From Setoptus koraiensis (Eukaryota; Arthropoda): a stretch of 64,000 bases of DNA. The notes below the pieces were generated by a model. The model ran no database searches. It worked only from the letters and a program-made list of their open reading frames with translations, and was not told where the DNA came from. The position numbers were made by a program, and so were the translations under genes. This document shows, one piece after another, positions 24,493 to 38,142 of the stretch (position 1 is the first letter of the stretch; each line of letters starts with the position of its first letter). Where the stretch lies: assembly GCA_048013815.1 (NCBI GenBank), contig CM106585.1, forward strand, positions 3,906,001 through 3,970,000, given 5' to 3'.

Positions 24493-26118
24493 GTTTATAT
24501 AGGGTCAGCAGCGAGGATTCTTTTTGGCGCGCACTAATGGCGACACACTGACCCATTGACACCGACCTATATCATCAGGGGCCAGCCTATATCTTGACGA
24601 CTGAGCCGCTGGACGGCGCTCGTTGTTGGAATGGTGTGTGTGTGTGTCGCATTGGTTGACGTTGTGGATTTAGTGTCATTGGACAATTGCCGACATGACA
24701 GTAATTGAGCTGGCCCCACTAGCTACCACTCAATTACTGTGCCGCTAAGCTTATGTAAGCTGCTTTGTCTATGAGCCAGCCAGCCAAAGGCTGTCTCTAG
24801 CCAGATAAGTCTATTTCAAGCAGACTCTATTTATCCGCCGATCGGCGGCATCGGGATATCGTAAATTTAAAATTTGCTCCAACTGAGACACAGTATCTGT
24901 TTCGGCTCGGCGGCTTGCACACTGGAGCGGGCCCATAGATTTAAGAAGATTTACCGAGACTAGTTATCGTTATTATTATTATTAATATTATTATTGCCAT
25001 TATACTGCTTTGGCTGGCTTGGCTGGCTCGGCTGCTTGGATGCAGGGGCCACGGACACAAAACATTAAGTGGATCGAGCGGGCCAGCGGAGCAGGCAGCA
25101 AGCCGGGGACTTATAATCATCTGTGATCATTACAATGAGATGAAACAGATATCGATTCTACAAATAAACGACTTGATAGATACAACAACATCATTAGCCG
25201 ATTTGGGGCCCACTTGAGCTGCGCGCGTCGAGTCGACAGATATCGCCACATCTCGCCATTGCTGTCGTCGTTGCTTGTGACGCGCCGTGGGTGCCCCTCA
25301 CGACGCAGCTCGCTGCTGCAACGCATCACGCAAGACACGTCGCCAAACGAGCCGACGGTTGGTCTTGACTGGCGCCCACCGCTCCATCGATGGAGGGCTC
25401 CATCAAGCTGCAGCGGGCTCCATTGGGCTGCAGCGGGCCCCATTACTGTGCAATGGGCTGACGGCCTGCTCATTTTGCCAAATAACCGCTCTTGGGTGCA
25501 TTGTCAAATCATGCATTGCATCTCGGAGCGCCCCATCATTCGGAAATGTTTCTATCTATGCGGCGGCTAGATACGCGGCGGCGCGCGTAAGCCGCTGATG
25601 AATAATCCAACCGGCAACATACTTCATATTTGGCCGATTTGAGGCCGACATTGGGGCCAATGTTAAATAGAGAGCCTTGTTAACTTGGCCGACAGGGGAG
25701 CCCGCTGCTGAACGCACCGCTGGCCTGGCTGGCCGTGTCGCCCAGCAGCGCCCTCCAGTTTACTGACGGCCTTGCATAGCCCCCAGTGAGGGCACTATTA
25801 TACACCGACCATTATATGCCGACGACTATCGCATAATGCAATATCGCATTGCGACCGCCGCTCGGATAAGTGGCGGCCGACCAGTGACTAAATATTGAAT
25901 TAATACTCAAATGCTAGCTCGGGGCGACTCGACGGACCTATACTCTTTCGGGTTATCGCTGGTATATGTATATCGGAATATATCCGAGCAGCGCTTATTG
26001 TCTGGCCCGGCGAATCGTCTGCCTGGCGACATGAACTACTGCCGACTACAAATATACGCCAGTTCGGTCGTGCTGCCGCCAGCCAACACATCTGTATATA
26101 TCGGCTGGCCCCATCGGT

Positions 26119-26192
26119 ACACTTATATCGGTATATTTATATCGGTGTACTTATATTGGTATTCTTATATCGGTATACTTATATCGGTATAT
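26119..26192. repeat. 14 bp tandem repeat (ACTTATATCGGTAT)
   Basis: About five units with single-base changes. Confidence 0.85.
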
Positions 26193-27189
26193 ATGTGTGT
26201 GTTTACATATATTGGCACATATATTGGCTGGCCCAACAATTGCCAGTGACACCCATAGGTCACTCAATCATGATTAACAGTTTGTTTGCTCGCACTAACA
26301 GTGCTTTGGCGATGGCTAACCCGTTGGCTGGCCATCGCCACAGTTTGTGTGTTTGCATTGTCAACTCAATGACTGAAACTGTTCGCTTGGGGCCCCGAGA
26401 CTCTCCAGTTGAGAGTGACATCAAGAGCCAATTGTCGCCAGTTCAACTGTGCACTGTGCCGTTAATGAAGATGATGATGTGCTAATGGACAAACATAATG
26501 CCAATGTGTGCACATAACAGTGTCCATTATTATGCAATGAATCAATATCATTATCGTGTCAGCGTTACGTAACTATCTGGGGCCACCAGTAGACCAGTGT
26601 CGTGCTGTGCCGCATCACCGATATGGCACAGCGCACATGATATAACACATGATATAACTCGTCTGTCCGAATCTAATGATATCGCACATCAGACAAATAT
26701 AACATCAGACAAATATAACATTCTGACGGCTGCATCTTGGAATGGGCGCATTATCGCTGGCGACATGTAATATGGACAAGCACGTAATATTGTTGTGTCC
26801 ATTATTACCTGGTCATAAAATATCATTGTGCTGTAGTTGTTGCTGGCGCGCGCTGGCCCCCATCAACTAATTTGCATAACTAACATGTACGTTTTGCAAA
26901 CAAATGAAGCCGCGGACACGGGCGCCCCAAAAATGAATGACTAACCCACTAACTAACTGGCAACAGTCCACACAGCTAATCCACAAAGGTCAGCAAATTG
27001 TTTGTTCGTTGCGTCAGCATCATCGGCCAAGTTTGTTTTTTATGCGTTTTTATATGTTTTTATACGTTATCGCTATTATCGTGCGCATGCATGGTCCATC
27101 GTGCGGGCCAGTCAGCCTGCAAAGTCAAAGTTAGCCAAACCCCACACTGACCCTATATAACTGGACAGGGGGCGAGCGACGGTGGCGCC

Positions 27190-27330
27190 CGCTTCCGGCC
27201 GCTTTTTTGGCCGCCTCTGGCCTCTTTTCAGGCGGCTTCTGGCCTCTTTTTTTGGCCGCTTTTGGCCCCTTTTCCAGGCTACTTCTGGCCTCTTTTCTCG
27301 TTGCTTCTGGCCTCTTTTCTAGTGGATTCT
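27190..27330. repeat. About 20-22 bp degenerate repeat (TTCTGGCCTCTTTT)
   Basis: Six or seven copies of a GGCC-TTTT unit with variable length. They read Ala-Ser-Gly-Leu-Phe in one frame. Confidence 0.75.
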
Positions 27331-28225
27331 GGCGTAGTTACGCCAGTATACTCATACGCACATGTTCGGTCAGCACAGCCAAGCCAAGAGCTGTCGAAAT
27401 TGTGCGAAAGCTCTCGCTGGCTAAATATATCTGTTGGTGCAAATGTTGCATAGGCAGCACGTCGGTGTCTCGGCCCGGCTAGACCGCTTGTCATTTTTCG
27501 GCAACAAAAATGATGGATGGCACCTATCATGCCAATAGCACGCGCGATACAAATAGCGACCGGCACGAGAATTGCCACAGAATGGACACAAACAAGCTGG
27601 CAAGCGAGCTGGTGCGATATGATTTTGGCTGGTATTGGCGCGTATTTGCATACGGCACATTCGGTTACAGTTGGCGCTCGTTGAAAGTGAACGCCGGCGG
27701 TGCATGGCGTCACTTCGACGAGCCCATGATTGATATGTTGAATATTGTGTGGGCTGACCAGCCTATAGCTGGCTACTTCTTTCCCCCGTTCATTTGGCTG
27801 GCTTTCATGAAAAACAATGATACAAAAAGTGAGTTGAGCACAAAAAGTATCGAAAGAAATGTTAATAACGCGCACTGCGCGCCCCATTAATAATGGATAT
27901 CTTGGCTATATATTATACAATAATTGTTGTTATTTAGCATAACTTTTGGCGCCACCGCCGCACGGATATTACATAATTCGATATTCGCAAGCATATAATA
28001 TATTGAATGTTAAATCGATGACACGCTGCTTTGGCCCGGCAACCGAGTCGGTCGGTCGGTCGGTCGGCCAGCCAACTAACTGTCGTCGTTGTCTGGCGAT
28101 TTGCATAATGAAAATAACCAACCGAGCGCTCAATATCAGCACTACGAGCCACCATTGGGCTAACCAACGGGCGTCTGGCCTTGAATCAATTAAAGCGCCA
28201 AAGTGCCTTTGCTGTGGGCCCATTC

Positions 28226-28275
28226 CAGCCCCAGTTCAGCCTCGGTTCAGCCTCGGTTCAGCCCCAGTTCAGCCG
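28226..28275. repeat. 11 bp tandem repeat (CTCGGTTCAGC)
   Basis: Four units alternating CTCGG and CCCAG. Confidence 0.8.
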
Positions 28276-30950
28276 CTCATTGCGAAAGCGAATCGAGATG
28301 AATCATCGGAATTAGTGCGAATTCGAGTAGCCAGTTGGAGCGAGTCGCCACTTAGGCCGCCCAAATAACTGGCTCGTGGGTGCAATTAATTTCTGAATGT
28401 GAGCGCCTAGCGACATTCGCGACTCGCGACTCGCGGCTCGCCCATCACCTAGCGGCCCAATTAGTTGCGGCAATCATTATAGGATGTGATACTTGCTTGA
28501 TCGCTGCTATTAGTCGCTCGCTGATGCTAATCTTGGGCCAAATTTTGCTTTTTGCTTTCGGGCTGGCCCTTTTTTGCCCCACTTCGGGGCAGCGTTCTCT
28601 GTCGGACAGTGCGGGGGGCATAATGGTTTAATTATGGTTATGGCGCATTGCCACACATTGCCTATAACGGTCATTAGTGGTGCGTGGCACGGGCCGGTTG
28701 GCTTGCCAGCGAAGCGCGCCACGCAAGCGATCCGATGGCCGAACCTGTGCCGGCCAATCGTATGGCTTCGCTCCGTTTATATTTATCCGTGTTCACGGTT
28801 GCCTCTGTTCGCACTCGCCTCTGTTTGCCGGCCGAACTCTGGCCTATAAGCCGGCCCGAGTCCGGGCTGGCGGCGACCGCTGCTGCCCGCACCCACAAAA
28901 TGCGAAACTGGCTCAACTGACAAACTAAACTGGCGACACAACGTGTGCGATACGCGAGATATGATGATTTGGCCAGCGGTTGCGCAACTCAAGTGTCGCC
29001 GACGGGCGCTGCCGGTCGGCGGGCCGGCGCGAGTCACGCGAATGAATACGCAACCGGAATATGCAACTGCAATATGCAACTGCAATATCCAATCATGACT
29101 GGCGGCAGCCCCCTGGTCACATCGGGCACATTCGCATATTCGCATATTCGCATATTTGCGCGATTGCGAGTGCGTGCGCGTGCGATAGATCCCATGATCT
29201 GATCACTAATGCATGAATGTGCCAGCGTAGGCTGGCAAAAAGAAGCAGCCACCACGAGCGAGAGAGAAAAAAGGGGCGCCCGCTTGCACTTTTTCTCTGT
29301 GCGAGTTGGCTGCGAGTGGGCCGCGAATCGCTCCGAATCGAAGCGGCCGACAGCAGAAAAAAGCGGGCGCCCCATTCCGCCAGCAGTCGACATGCCGAGT
29401 GCACGCACTGGCGAGCAGGCGGCCGATCGATAATCGATTGCGTTCACCCTTTGCTTCCGTTGGGCCGGGCTTCGAGCCGGCCCCCATTGGGGCCCCGACG
29501 TGCCGGCCGCTGGGCTGCTGGCGATTTCGCGCTCGCCCCACAACCAGCTAAATGGGCAACAAAGAGAACAGCATTCAATTATGGCTTTGCGACGCACACA
29601 CAATGACAGAGAGAGCCGGCCCGATAATGATATGAGCTCGCAAAGCTTGGCCACTGGCCAACCCGCCAGCGGCGCCCAAAACACAGTGCCGGCACGGGCT
29701 TCAGCACGTGCAAATGCACGTGCTCCCGTCGGGCGTGCTAGTGGGCCGCTGCGGGCCGGCCGGTCGGTCGCTGCGGGTTTGCCGGTCGGTCGGTTGGCTG
29801 GCTGGCTGGTGGGGCTCGCCAACGCGAAACATTCGCCAGCCTGCAGGGACTGCATTGCATGTTATGTCACCTAAAGGCTCTGTTGTCGGTTTGTCGACTG
29901 TGCCCATTAGTTGCGAGCTGACACTTTGTTGTTGCGCAACCAACAAACCAACGCATATACACGGTATGCACGTAACCAGCGCGCCATCTGTCTGGCGCGC
30001 AATGTCCAGTGTTCGCCGTTGACCAGTCACATCCGGTGCGCGCCACGGGCCGGTAATCACTGCACTGGCGCAACGCGTACAAACACGAGCGACGCTGCTT
30101 ACCTGGCGACAAACAAACTTGTTGTTTTCTTCCCTTTTCAGTTTCTTTGCTCCTTTGTTAACCAACAACAGACTATTGCGTAACAGCGACACAACGGCTC
30201 AGGCCAGCTCAAGTGTCGGCCGGCAGCGCTGGCAACAATTGGCCTGGAAACTAGGCCAACAGCAGCACATACATTACGGGCCGGTTACGTCACGTGAGCC
30301 AGCGCCGTCAAATCACTGAGGCACGTAAGCCGCGCCCGTACGTTGCCCAATGATCTGACCATCTGATGCTGATGATCGCGCATCATGATACGCCATTGCT
30401 GCCCGTGCTGACAATTGGCCCACGATGGGCCCACGAGTGTCGTTACGCAACGGCGCAACAAAAAAGCAAACATTAAGAGTGTAAAAAATAAAAATTCCTT
30501 TGTATGGGTCGCTGGCGTGTCCATGGTGCCGCTAATGTCGTGGTGTTGCTAATGTCGCCCCATGTTACTCATGTGTGCTCGCCATTATTGCATAATATGA
30601 TCTGTTGTTGTTGTTGTGCCGGCTACAACGGCGTGATTTGCATAAGCGCTTACGTAACTTGTCAACCTTTGCGCCGCTGCCGCCTGTTGTGGCGCTGTTG
30701 CATTTGTTGTGTGGCTGCTCCGGCTGATGACCGGTGAGTCGCTGTCACTCAGTCACGCTGGCCCCTCGCTCATAACTGATGGTGGCCGAAACTGGTGCAA
30801 GTCGCCAACAATTGAACCATTGAGACGACAAACGATGCAAATGATGATGCCGATATCAGATCTGGGTCACTGGGTGCACTCCAATCGAGCAGATGATGGA
30901 TCAATTCGGCGCGCACAACACCCGCTCACCCCATCCATTTGGTGCTCTCT

Positions 30951-31000
30951 GGTGCAGTGTGGTGCAGTGTGGTGCAGTGTGGTGCAGTGTGGTGCAGTGT
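30951..31000. repeat. 10 bp tandem repeat, 5 perfect copies
   Basis: GGTGCAGTGT repeated five times without a mismatch, with a diverged sixth unit following. Confidence 0.95.
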
Positions 31001-31385
31001 GGTGCCTCACGGCACTCAGGTGACATTCTCGGGAACGGGCATGAACGGGGGCCCGAACGCGGTGCGAGGGGCCGTTGCGGCGACGACAGGGGACGCGCGC
31101 GAGAACAAAGAGACGCAGAGACTCTCTGCCAGAGAGTTAAAGGATTGACTTTGCTGGCAACTGGCGCCGGCCTCGAACGAGCGCCGGTTGCCGGCAAAGT
31201 CCACGGGTCCTCAGTGTCTCTGGCAGTGTCGTCGGCAGCCAACACAACATCGCCAGCAGCCGCTCGAGAGGGGCCAGAGAGAAGCATGACGCAACACTGC
31301 TACAAACAGATTAAATAGTTGGGGCGCCAAAGAGTGCACACACACACACAGACTCTTTGTGCAACATGCGTGGCGATTTCGAGTT

Positions 31386-31472
31386 GCGGGTCGCGGGTTG
31401 CCGGTCGCGAAACGCGGATCGCCGGTCGCAAACGCGGGTCGCCCGTCGCAAAACGCGGGTCGCCGGTCGCAA
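31386..31472. repeat. About 20 bp minisatellite (AACGCGGGTCGCCGGTCGCA)
   Basis: Four units with one- or two-base length changes. Confidence 0.85.
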
Positions 31473-32010
31473 GAGGCGAGTTGCCAGTTGTGAGGGGGAA
31501 GTTGAAAGTTGCCAGCTACAGCCAGCGCGTCTCAGGGCGCAAGATTGTTGTTTGGCGCGCTCTCAATTTAACCCAACAGCGACGCCGATCTCTGGCTGCT
31601 TTGTTCGTTAGCGCGAAAAGAATAAGAAGCAGCGACGAAGGAGAAGGGGGGCGAGGGGGCGAAAAAGAAGAGGAAAAGAAGTGCGAGCAGGAACTGGGTG
31701 CGTGCGTGTGTTGTGCAAGAAATAGATTAGGCGAGCAAAAAGAATGAGACAAGAAGCCTTTGAATGGCCCCAGCAGCAACGGCACCGACGGCCCCGCTAA
31801 CACCAGTGGCAAAAACTGGAACAAGTAACATTAGAATTAACACAATGAATAATGAGACTTGGCCCGTGCAGTTCCCCTCGGCGCTGGCCAACTGGCCGAC
31901 TTGCATCACTTCCAATTTGGATTATTCATTATCAGCAGCGACAGGGGCCAGAGTATGCAAATACTCTCCGGCTACCACTGTCTTCTCGCGCAATCTCAGC
32001 CACTCCGCTG

Positions 32011-32070
32011 GGCCGCGTCGGGCTCCGTCGGGCTCCGTCGGGTTCCGTCGGCTCCGTCGGGCTCCATTGG
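32011..32070. repeat. 10 bp tandem repeat (GGCTCCGTCG)
   Basis: Six units with few substitutions and one register slip. Confidence 0.85.
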
Positions 32071-34849
32071 GCCCAGTGAGCGGGCCAGAGTCCATTTTGC
32101 GGCCTGCACCCAGCGCTTGCACCAATTTAAACATGTAAATTCAATTCTAAAAAATCCTTTTCTTTTTCTCGTTCGCCAGCGCGCAAAAACCAAACAAAAC
32201 CAGACAACGCGATTCTTGTTCCTCTTGTCCGACAATAACTAACTCGGTATTAGCGCTCTCAAAAGTGGGAAATGTCCGCATCACTTAATCGTGGCTCCCC
32301 CAACGCCGACTGTCTGACTGTCACTGAAACTTTGTACTGCCTTGCAAAGTTTGTTTGGCCACACACACTCACTGTGTGCGCTATATTAGATACGTGCGGA
32401 CGCTATTACGTAATTTACACCACCAATATCATCATTTATCATTTTATTGGTCGCTGTTGCGTTTGCCGATCCATTTGCTCGTTGTGTTTGCCTCCCAGCG
32501 TGATGCGAGCGCCCGTCGGCACACTCTTGCCATTCAATATTGGGGCTCCGCGTCGCATGCTGGCGCCCCAATCTCTGGCGCATTCATATAAACATACTCT
32601 CGGCCGGCTCATTGGCGCCTTGAGCCACCTCAGTGCGAGCTAATAGAGGTAATAGAGCCAACAGTGCCGATAGAGCCAACAGAGCCGATGGGGCCCATAG
32701 ATGGACGCTAAAAAGATGAGGGGCGCGACGCGCGCGCCCAGGCACAGAACGTGCACAGTGTGCACACTATATAATTGCATTTTGAATGAATATATCGGAT
32801 AAACAGTTACGTAACAAGCCACACAAAAGTCCATTAGTTGGCTGGCTCGCTCTGCCGCCGCTCTAATGAAGGCGCCCCTCGGAAGGTGCGCCCCCGCCCG
32901 CTCCCACATTTGCATCTCGGCCAATCTTTTGCCTGCTTGCGTCACTCTCCGCGGATAATCCACGCCACACACACACACACACACACACACGCGATGTTGT
33001 TCGGGCGCTAAATTTGCAAAATTCGGCACATTGGGCCCCCGAAGGCCGAACGCGGCCAGGCTTTGCCCGCGCTGCGCCGCGCCGGGCGAGCTGTGTCCAT
33101 CGCGGCCGGCCTTTCAAACGAGCATCGGCAAGAGCCGGCAAGAGCCAGGTCCAAGATATAATGAGGTCAGCACGTGTTACGTGCCGTTAAAACAAATTGC
33201 GATTGTTGTCGGGCAAGAGTTTTAGCGTGCAGTCGTCTCGTTATTATCATTTGAGAATGAATGATTTTTTGCCGGTGCGGCCCGGTTTTTTGGGGCCGGC
33301 CTTTGTTGACTTTGAATATTATCATAGTTTGTGTGTTGCTGTCTCATTATTTATCGCAAACACATCTTGTTTGGCGCTGCTACTGATCGACCTCTTTTCT
33401 TGGGCCCGTTTTTTGCTCTCTCTCTCTCTCTGCCATTCTCTTGTGCTCGACCTCAAACGACCGATGTAATGTCGTGTTGTGGATGTTCATTGTTTTCAAT
33501 TGTTGTGTTGACCCACCGTATACATGGCCATACACTTCGCAGTTATATAACCCATACGTACATGTGGCCGTGCTATGCTGGTTATATAACTGCTGGTTGT
33601 TGCGCAATGATGATGTTATCTCATCGTCGACAACGGCACAACAGCAGCGCACAGCGCGAGAGCATAGCGAGAAAAGAAAAAAAAAGATATAACAAGCGGC
33701 TAAAAAACGCCAATAACGTGTTGTTCCAAAAACCTATGATGAGCAGTTGGCGAAACCGCCCACGCTGGGCGCCACCAGCAGTCTGGTTGTGTCGCCGCAA
33801 CCAGATTGGGGCCACACCGTTATAGGCCGTCTGTCCCTCTGTGAGGCTCGGACTGTGGCTCGCGGCAGCTCGTGGTGGGCTCGTGTTTATTGGGGTCAAC
33901 CGAGGCGCACATTAGAGCGCATACGAGCACATTGTGGCGCATTGGGGCGCATTGGGGCACTCGGATCGGCGGCCGGCAGCGCTAGATTAGCGGCCAACAA
34001 ACAAGAGAGCAAAGCATTGCCCATTAAATGGATGATAATATCACTGGCGACATGACAGCTCTATTACCATTGCCCGGTGTCGTTATTGACTGTCGCCGTT
34101 GGCCGCTGTTGTCGCTGTTGGCCAGCGTTGTTGTCGGTGGCCATTAGCGGCCATTTTATGTATGTTGCGCAATGCACGCACTCACAACAACAAAGTGTCC
34201 ATTTGTGTCCATTTGACACTCTGCACCAGTGCACCGCTGCACCGGCGCCTCTATAGGCGACGCAACGCGAACACTATAGGCATGTGGTCAGTCATTTCAG
34301 GGGTCACTCGGTCGTCTTTTCTTGCTAGTTCTTGCTAGTTCTCGCTAATTGATACTAGTGCGTCAGAATGTGCCACAAACTACAGGTTCACAGTGGCCAC
34401 AGTCCAGCGCCAACAGCGCTCATGGCAGGTGAGAGAAACGGGCATGCGATTATGTAATCGTGCTGATATTTACGAGAAATCCACGTGTGTGCACGTGGAC
34501 ATTTCCAGCCTGTGAGTCCTATAAAAACGCGTGCAGTGTTCGCTTGACCATTGGTTCGCTCGTGGCCTATATGACATGCAGTCACGTAGGCAATGCTGGA
34601 ATGCATTGTGCAACGCTCACGACCGACCAGTCCAGTATAGTACCAGTGCACCAGTGTGGTATAGGGTCACTCGGACGGACACACACACACACTGGACCAG
34701 ACCCAATATAGGGTCAACTTGGGCCGAGCGGCGGGCCCCAATTTCAGGTCAGTCGTTGTGTGTGTGTGTGTGTGCGTGGATCATCATTGTAAGTGAATGT
34801 GAGTTGCGATATAGTCGCCAGTCAGCCATCCGTTGAAACAGGCTCAGCG

Positions 34850-34894
34850 GCTGCCCCCATGCATACACTGTATGGGCGGCTGCATGGGGGCAGC
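34850..34894. repeat. Perfect 14 bp inverted repeat, 17 bp loop
   Basis: Arms GCTGCCCCCATGCA and TGCATGGGGGCAGC. Confidence 0.9.
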
Positions 34895-35085
34895 GAGTTG
34901 AGGCAGAGAGAGCCATCTTGAATTTGGAATTAATTCCAATTCCAGGGCGAATTGCGGGCCTCATTGTGTGACAAACAAACGTGACACACAGACAGCGAGG
35001 GGGCAAAAAAGTCGCGCAACTTGCACCAGTGATTGTTCCAATCAACAAGCTCTGTGTGTGCACTTTATTTTTTGTTCCCTCTCTC

Positions 35086-35142
35086 GGTGCCCCCTCTCTC
35101 GGTGCCCCCTCTCTTGGTGCCCCCTCTCTTGGTGCCCCCTCT
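35086..35142. repeat. 15 bp tandem repeat (GGTGCCCCCTCTCTC)
   Basis: 3.8 nearly identical units. Confidence 0.9.
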
Positions 35143-35300
35143 GTAGTGGCCCGGGCCAGGCCGGCCCGCTGGCCCGTCCGCTGGCTGTCGGCGGGTCGGT
35201 GTGCCTGTCCGTCCGGAACACGCGCACACTTTCACATCCAAGACTGGCTAGGGGCCAAAACCGGGGCTCGGGCTGTCCCCCGGTGCCGACGCGGGGCCAC

Positions 35301-35373
35301 TGGCGACTATTGCGTCACTCGCGACTGGCGACTATTGCGTCACTCGCGACTGGCGACTATTGCGTCACTCGCG
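35301..35373. repeat. 25 bp minisatellite, 2.9 perfect copies
   Basis: Unit begins TGGCGACTATTGCGTCACTC; no mismatch among the copies, so recent expansion is likely. Confidence 0.95.
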
Positions 35374-35554
35374 CAGCGTTCGGAGCGGCTCGCTGGGCCT
35401 CAGTGAGGCCCGCACCGGCTCACACAGACTCACTGAGGCTCACAGGGGCTCGCAGAGGCTCACAGAGGAACACTGAGGCTCGCCGGAGCTGCCCCCTGCG
35501 CAATTTTTGTCTCGTTAGTTCGAAGCCACCGCCCCCTTCTCAGGCTATTATGTA

Positions 35555-35605
35555 AGCGCGCGCGCGTGAGTGTGTGTGCGTGCGTGCGTGCGTGTGCGTG
35601 TGTGC
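35555..35605. repeat. Alternating purine-pyrimidine tract (GC)n/(GT)n
   Basis: (GC)5 followed by GTGT and (GTGC)n, nearly all alternating purine and pyrimidine; potential Z-DNA. Confidence 0.7.
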
Positions 35606-36694
35606 AAAGGGCTAGCAACTGGAATGGAAATGCACAAAACGTCGTCGTCGTCGTCGTTGTTTGCATGCTGGTGCCGCTGTCTCTGGTAAGCTGGCCAGAC
35701 TGCACCGCTGCCAGTGGCGCTGATGACGCAACTAAACAGCAAGAGTTAGATCAGCGGGCAAATCAAACGAAATCTTCTCCATGAACGAACAGAAAAAAGA
35801 ATGAGAAGCAGCCAGGAGAAGGGGCGACAGTTGTACCTTAATTTATCGCCCCTTTCTATTCTTCAATGCGCCGTTGGCGCTGCTATGATCTCTTGGCTCA
35901 GATAAAATATACACACAAACATATCAACTTATCATATTATCGGATGATGTTATCACATGTTCTCACACAGCCAGCGCCGGCCCCAATTTGAGTAGTCGGC
36001 GCGCAAGTGGCAACAACGGCCACTACCACTGTATGGGGCTCTATGGCTGTAAGGCTGTATGGCTCAAAAATAATACAGCGGCTCATGCCGCACAAATGAA
36101 ATGGAACAAAATTGCACCACTCCCTCCCTGGGAGATAGATTGACCCTAGCCTCCCATTACTGGCGCTAACTGTCATTTTGCAGCAACTCAATTTGGTTCT
36201 GTTCAGTGGCGAGCTGCCAGAGCCATATAGTACCAAATGGCCATGTCCTTGCCCTCCATAACTCCATGCAGACTCTATGAGACACTATGCAGGCTCTGCG
36301 AGACACTAGGCAGACTCTGCGAGACAACGAGAGGGGGTCCTCCAAGCAACTGCTGCACAACTAGCGGAGAAAACATATTTAAATTCTTTGCGGATTATCC
36401 AACGCTAGCAACTAACCAGTGGTCGCTCTTTTTCGCTTTATAGGGTCAATTTTGGCTACCGCTATTGCCAATGGTGGCCAGTTTGCATTGGACGCACTTG
36501 CGTGGCCGACGACCAGACCAGATATACGATATTGTCGAGCCAAAAACGCGCAGATAAATAGATGGGGGCAGATAAATTGCTCGCCGGCACGCGCACTGAC
36601 ACACAGGACACATAAACAAATGGACTTTGTATTTTGGCTGGACGTCCAGCGTGGATTTTTGCGACAAAATGACAATTGATAAACACTGGCCCCT

Positions 36695-36738
36695 GTGACT
36701 ACTCGCGGTGACTACTCGCGGTGACTACTCGCGGTGAC
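36695..36738. repeat. 13 bp tandem repeat, 3.4 copies
   Basis: GTGACTACTCGCG repeated exactly three times plus a partial unit. Confidence 0.9.
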
Positions 36739-37407
36739 GCAGCTAGAAGCTATCAGACATAAATTAGTGTGTTTCACGAGTGTTGCGAATGGACGTCATA
36801 ACGTTGCGCAAATTCACCGACCTAATGCAATGGGTACAAGCGTGTTTCGTTGTACATATGAGTGGAACTACAGAGAAATTGGTAGAAAATGCATTTTGAG
36901 GCAGAGAGGCGAGCATTTTGAGTGAGCAAGAATGCGAGTTGAGCTGAAAAGGAAAAAATTGCAAGCTGTTATTCACTGTTCATACACTGCTCACTTTTCT
37001 CCGTTGGACTGTAATCCTTTGGAAAAGTTTCAGATTCGAAAAGATTTTTCCTAATTGAAAGAGATACCGTCAGCGAGACCAGGTTCTAGCGAGCCTTTTC
37101 CGATTTTCAGGCACAATCCAGCGATTCATACACACTGTCTCTGAGACACCAGTTGAGAGGTGCGTGGGCCCCTACGCAAGTTGTGTCAAGTTTCATTGGA
37201 GCATTGTCACGGAAACTTGGCAAAACTTATGAAACACCCTATTGTAACTATTGTGTGTTGTCAGTGAGACAAACATTGGTGTGACACGAACACGAAAACA
37301 ACACAGTGTATCCTGTGACGATGCACCCACAAACAAACCTAAGTGGAGATAAACCCAAATGGGTGCAAATGTCGACTGTAACGGTCTCGAGCAAACTTTT
37401 GGTCTGG

Positions 37408-37441
37408 GTCTCAGCAGGCAGCTCGTCGTGCCTGCTGAGAC
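37408..37441. repeat. Perfect 13 bp inverted repeat, 8 bp loop
   Basis: Arms GTCTCAGCAGGCA and TGCCTGCTGAGAC. Confidence 0.9.
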
Positions 37442-38108
37442 AGAGATGACAAAGATGATGTTAGTCGTGTCGAGTTGCACACAACAACAAGTGTTGCTCT
37501 TGAAGCGATGAATGGGGCCCGTTTGTTTTTTGTTTTTTTGTTGTTATCTTTTTGTCTCTCTGTCTCTATCCATTCATGTAGAACAATGGCTGTTTTTTGT
37601 TCGTTTGCGCGCGCACGTTTTCAAATTAACAACAGCAACAACAACGACAACAACCTCTGAGTCATAGGGAGCCCCAAACGGTGCCCAATATGTTTCGGGG
37701 CCATCGACATGTGCAACTCGACGTGTGCAAGTTGTGATGCGAAACAGCCAGCCAGTCCGAACTCGCTGCCAGAGAGTGGAAATTGATTGAATGAGCCAGG
37801 TGAGCTGTATCTGTAGTGTTAAACGGCCTGCATGGTCTTGTCTTTTGGCGCTGGTCGGTGCTTGGTTGGGTGTTGGGTGCTTGTCGATGGTTATTGTGGC
37901 AGAGTTATCGCGGCAGAGATTGTCGACACAACGGCTACGTGCTTGAGCCATTCCGATATGATATGCTGATGAGATATGTGACGATGCAACACAATGGCAA
38001 TAGCAGCAATTGTGTCGGCTGGCCAATAGTTGGCTAGTGTCGCTAAACAATCGTTTCATCTGTGTGTGTGTGTGTGTGTGTGCTTTTTGTTCTCTTTTTG
38101 CTGTATTT

Positions 38109-38142
38109 GTTGCTGGTGGGGCCAATTGGCCCCACCAGCAAC
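38109..38142. repeat. Perfect 34 bp palindrome without spacer
   Basis: The left half GTTGCTGGTGGGGCCAA is followed directly by its exact reverse complement. Confidence 0.95.

Noticed and set aside
29034-29855. 273-codon minus-strand ORF
   Set aside because: GC-rich DNA with overlapping long frames on both strands, Ala/Arg/Pro/Ser-rich product, no motif; best explained by low stop frequency.
35301-35373. CRISPR-like direct repeats
   Set aside because: Units are contiguous with no spacers; this is a minisatellite in animal DNA.
36764-37310. Possible DNA-transposon remnant
   Set aside because: AT-richer patch with short frames, but no transposase motif, terminal repeats or target duplication found.
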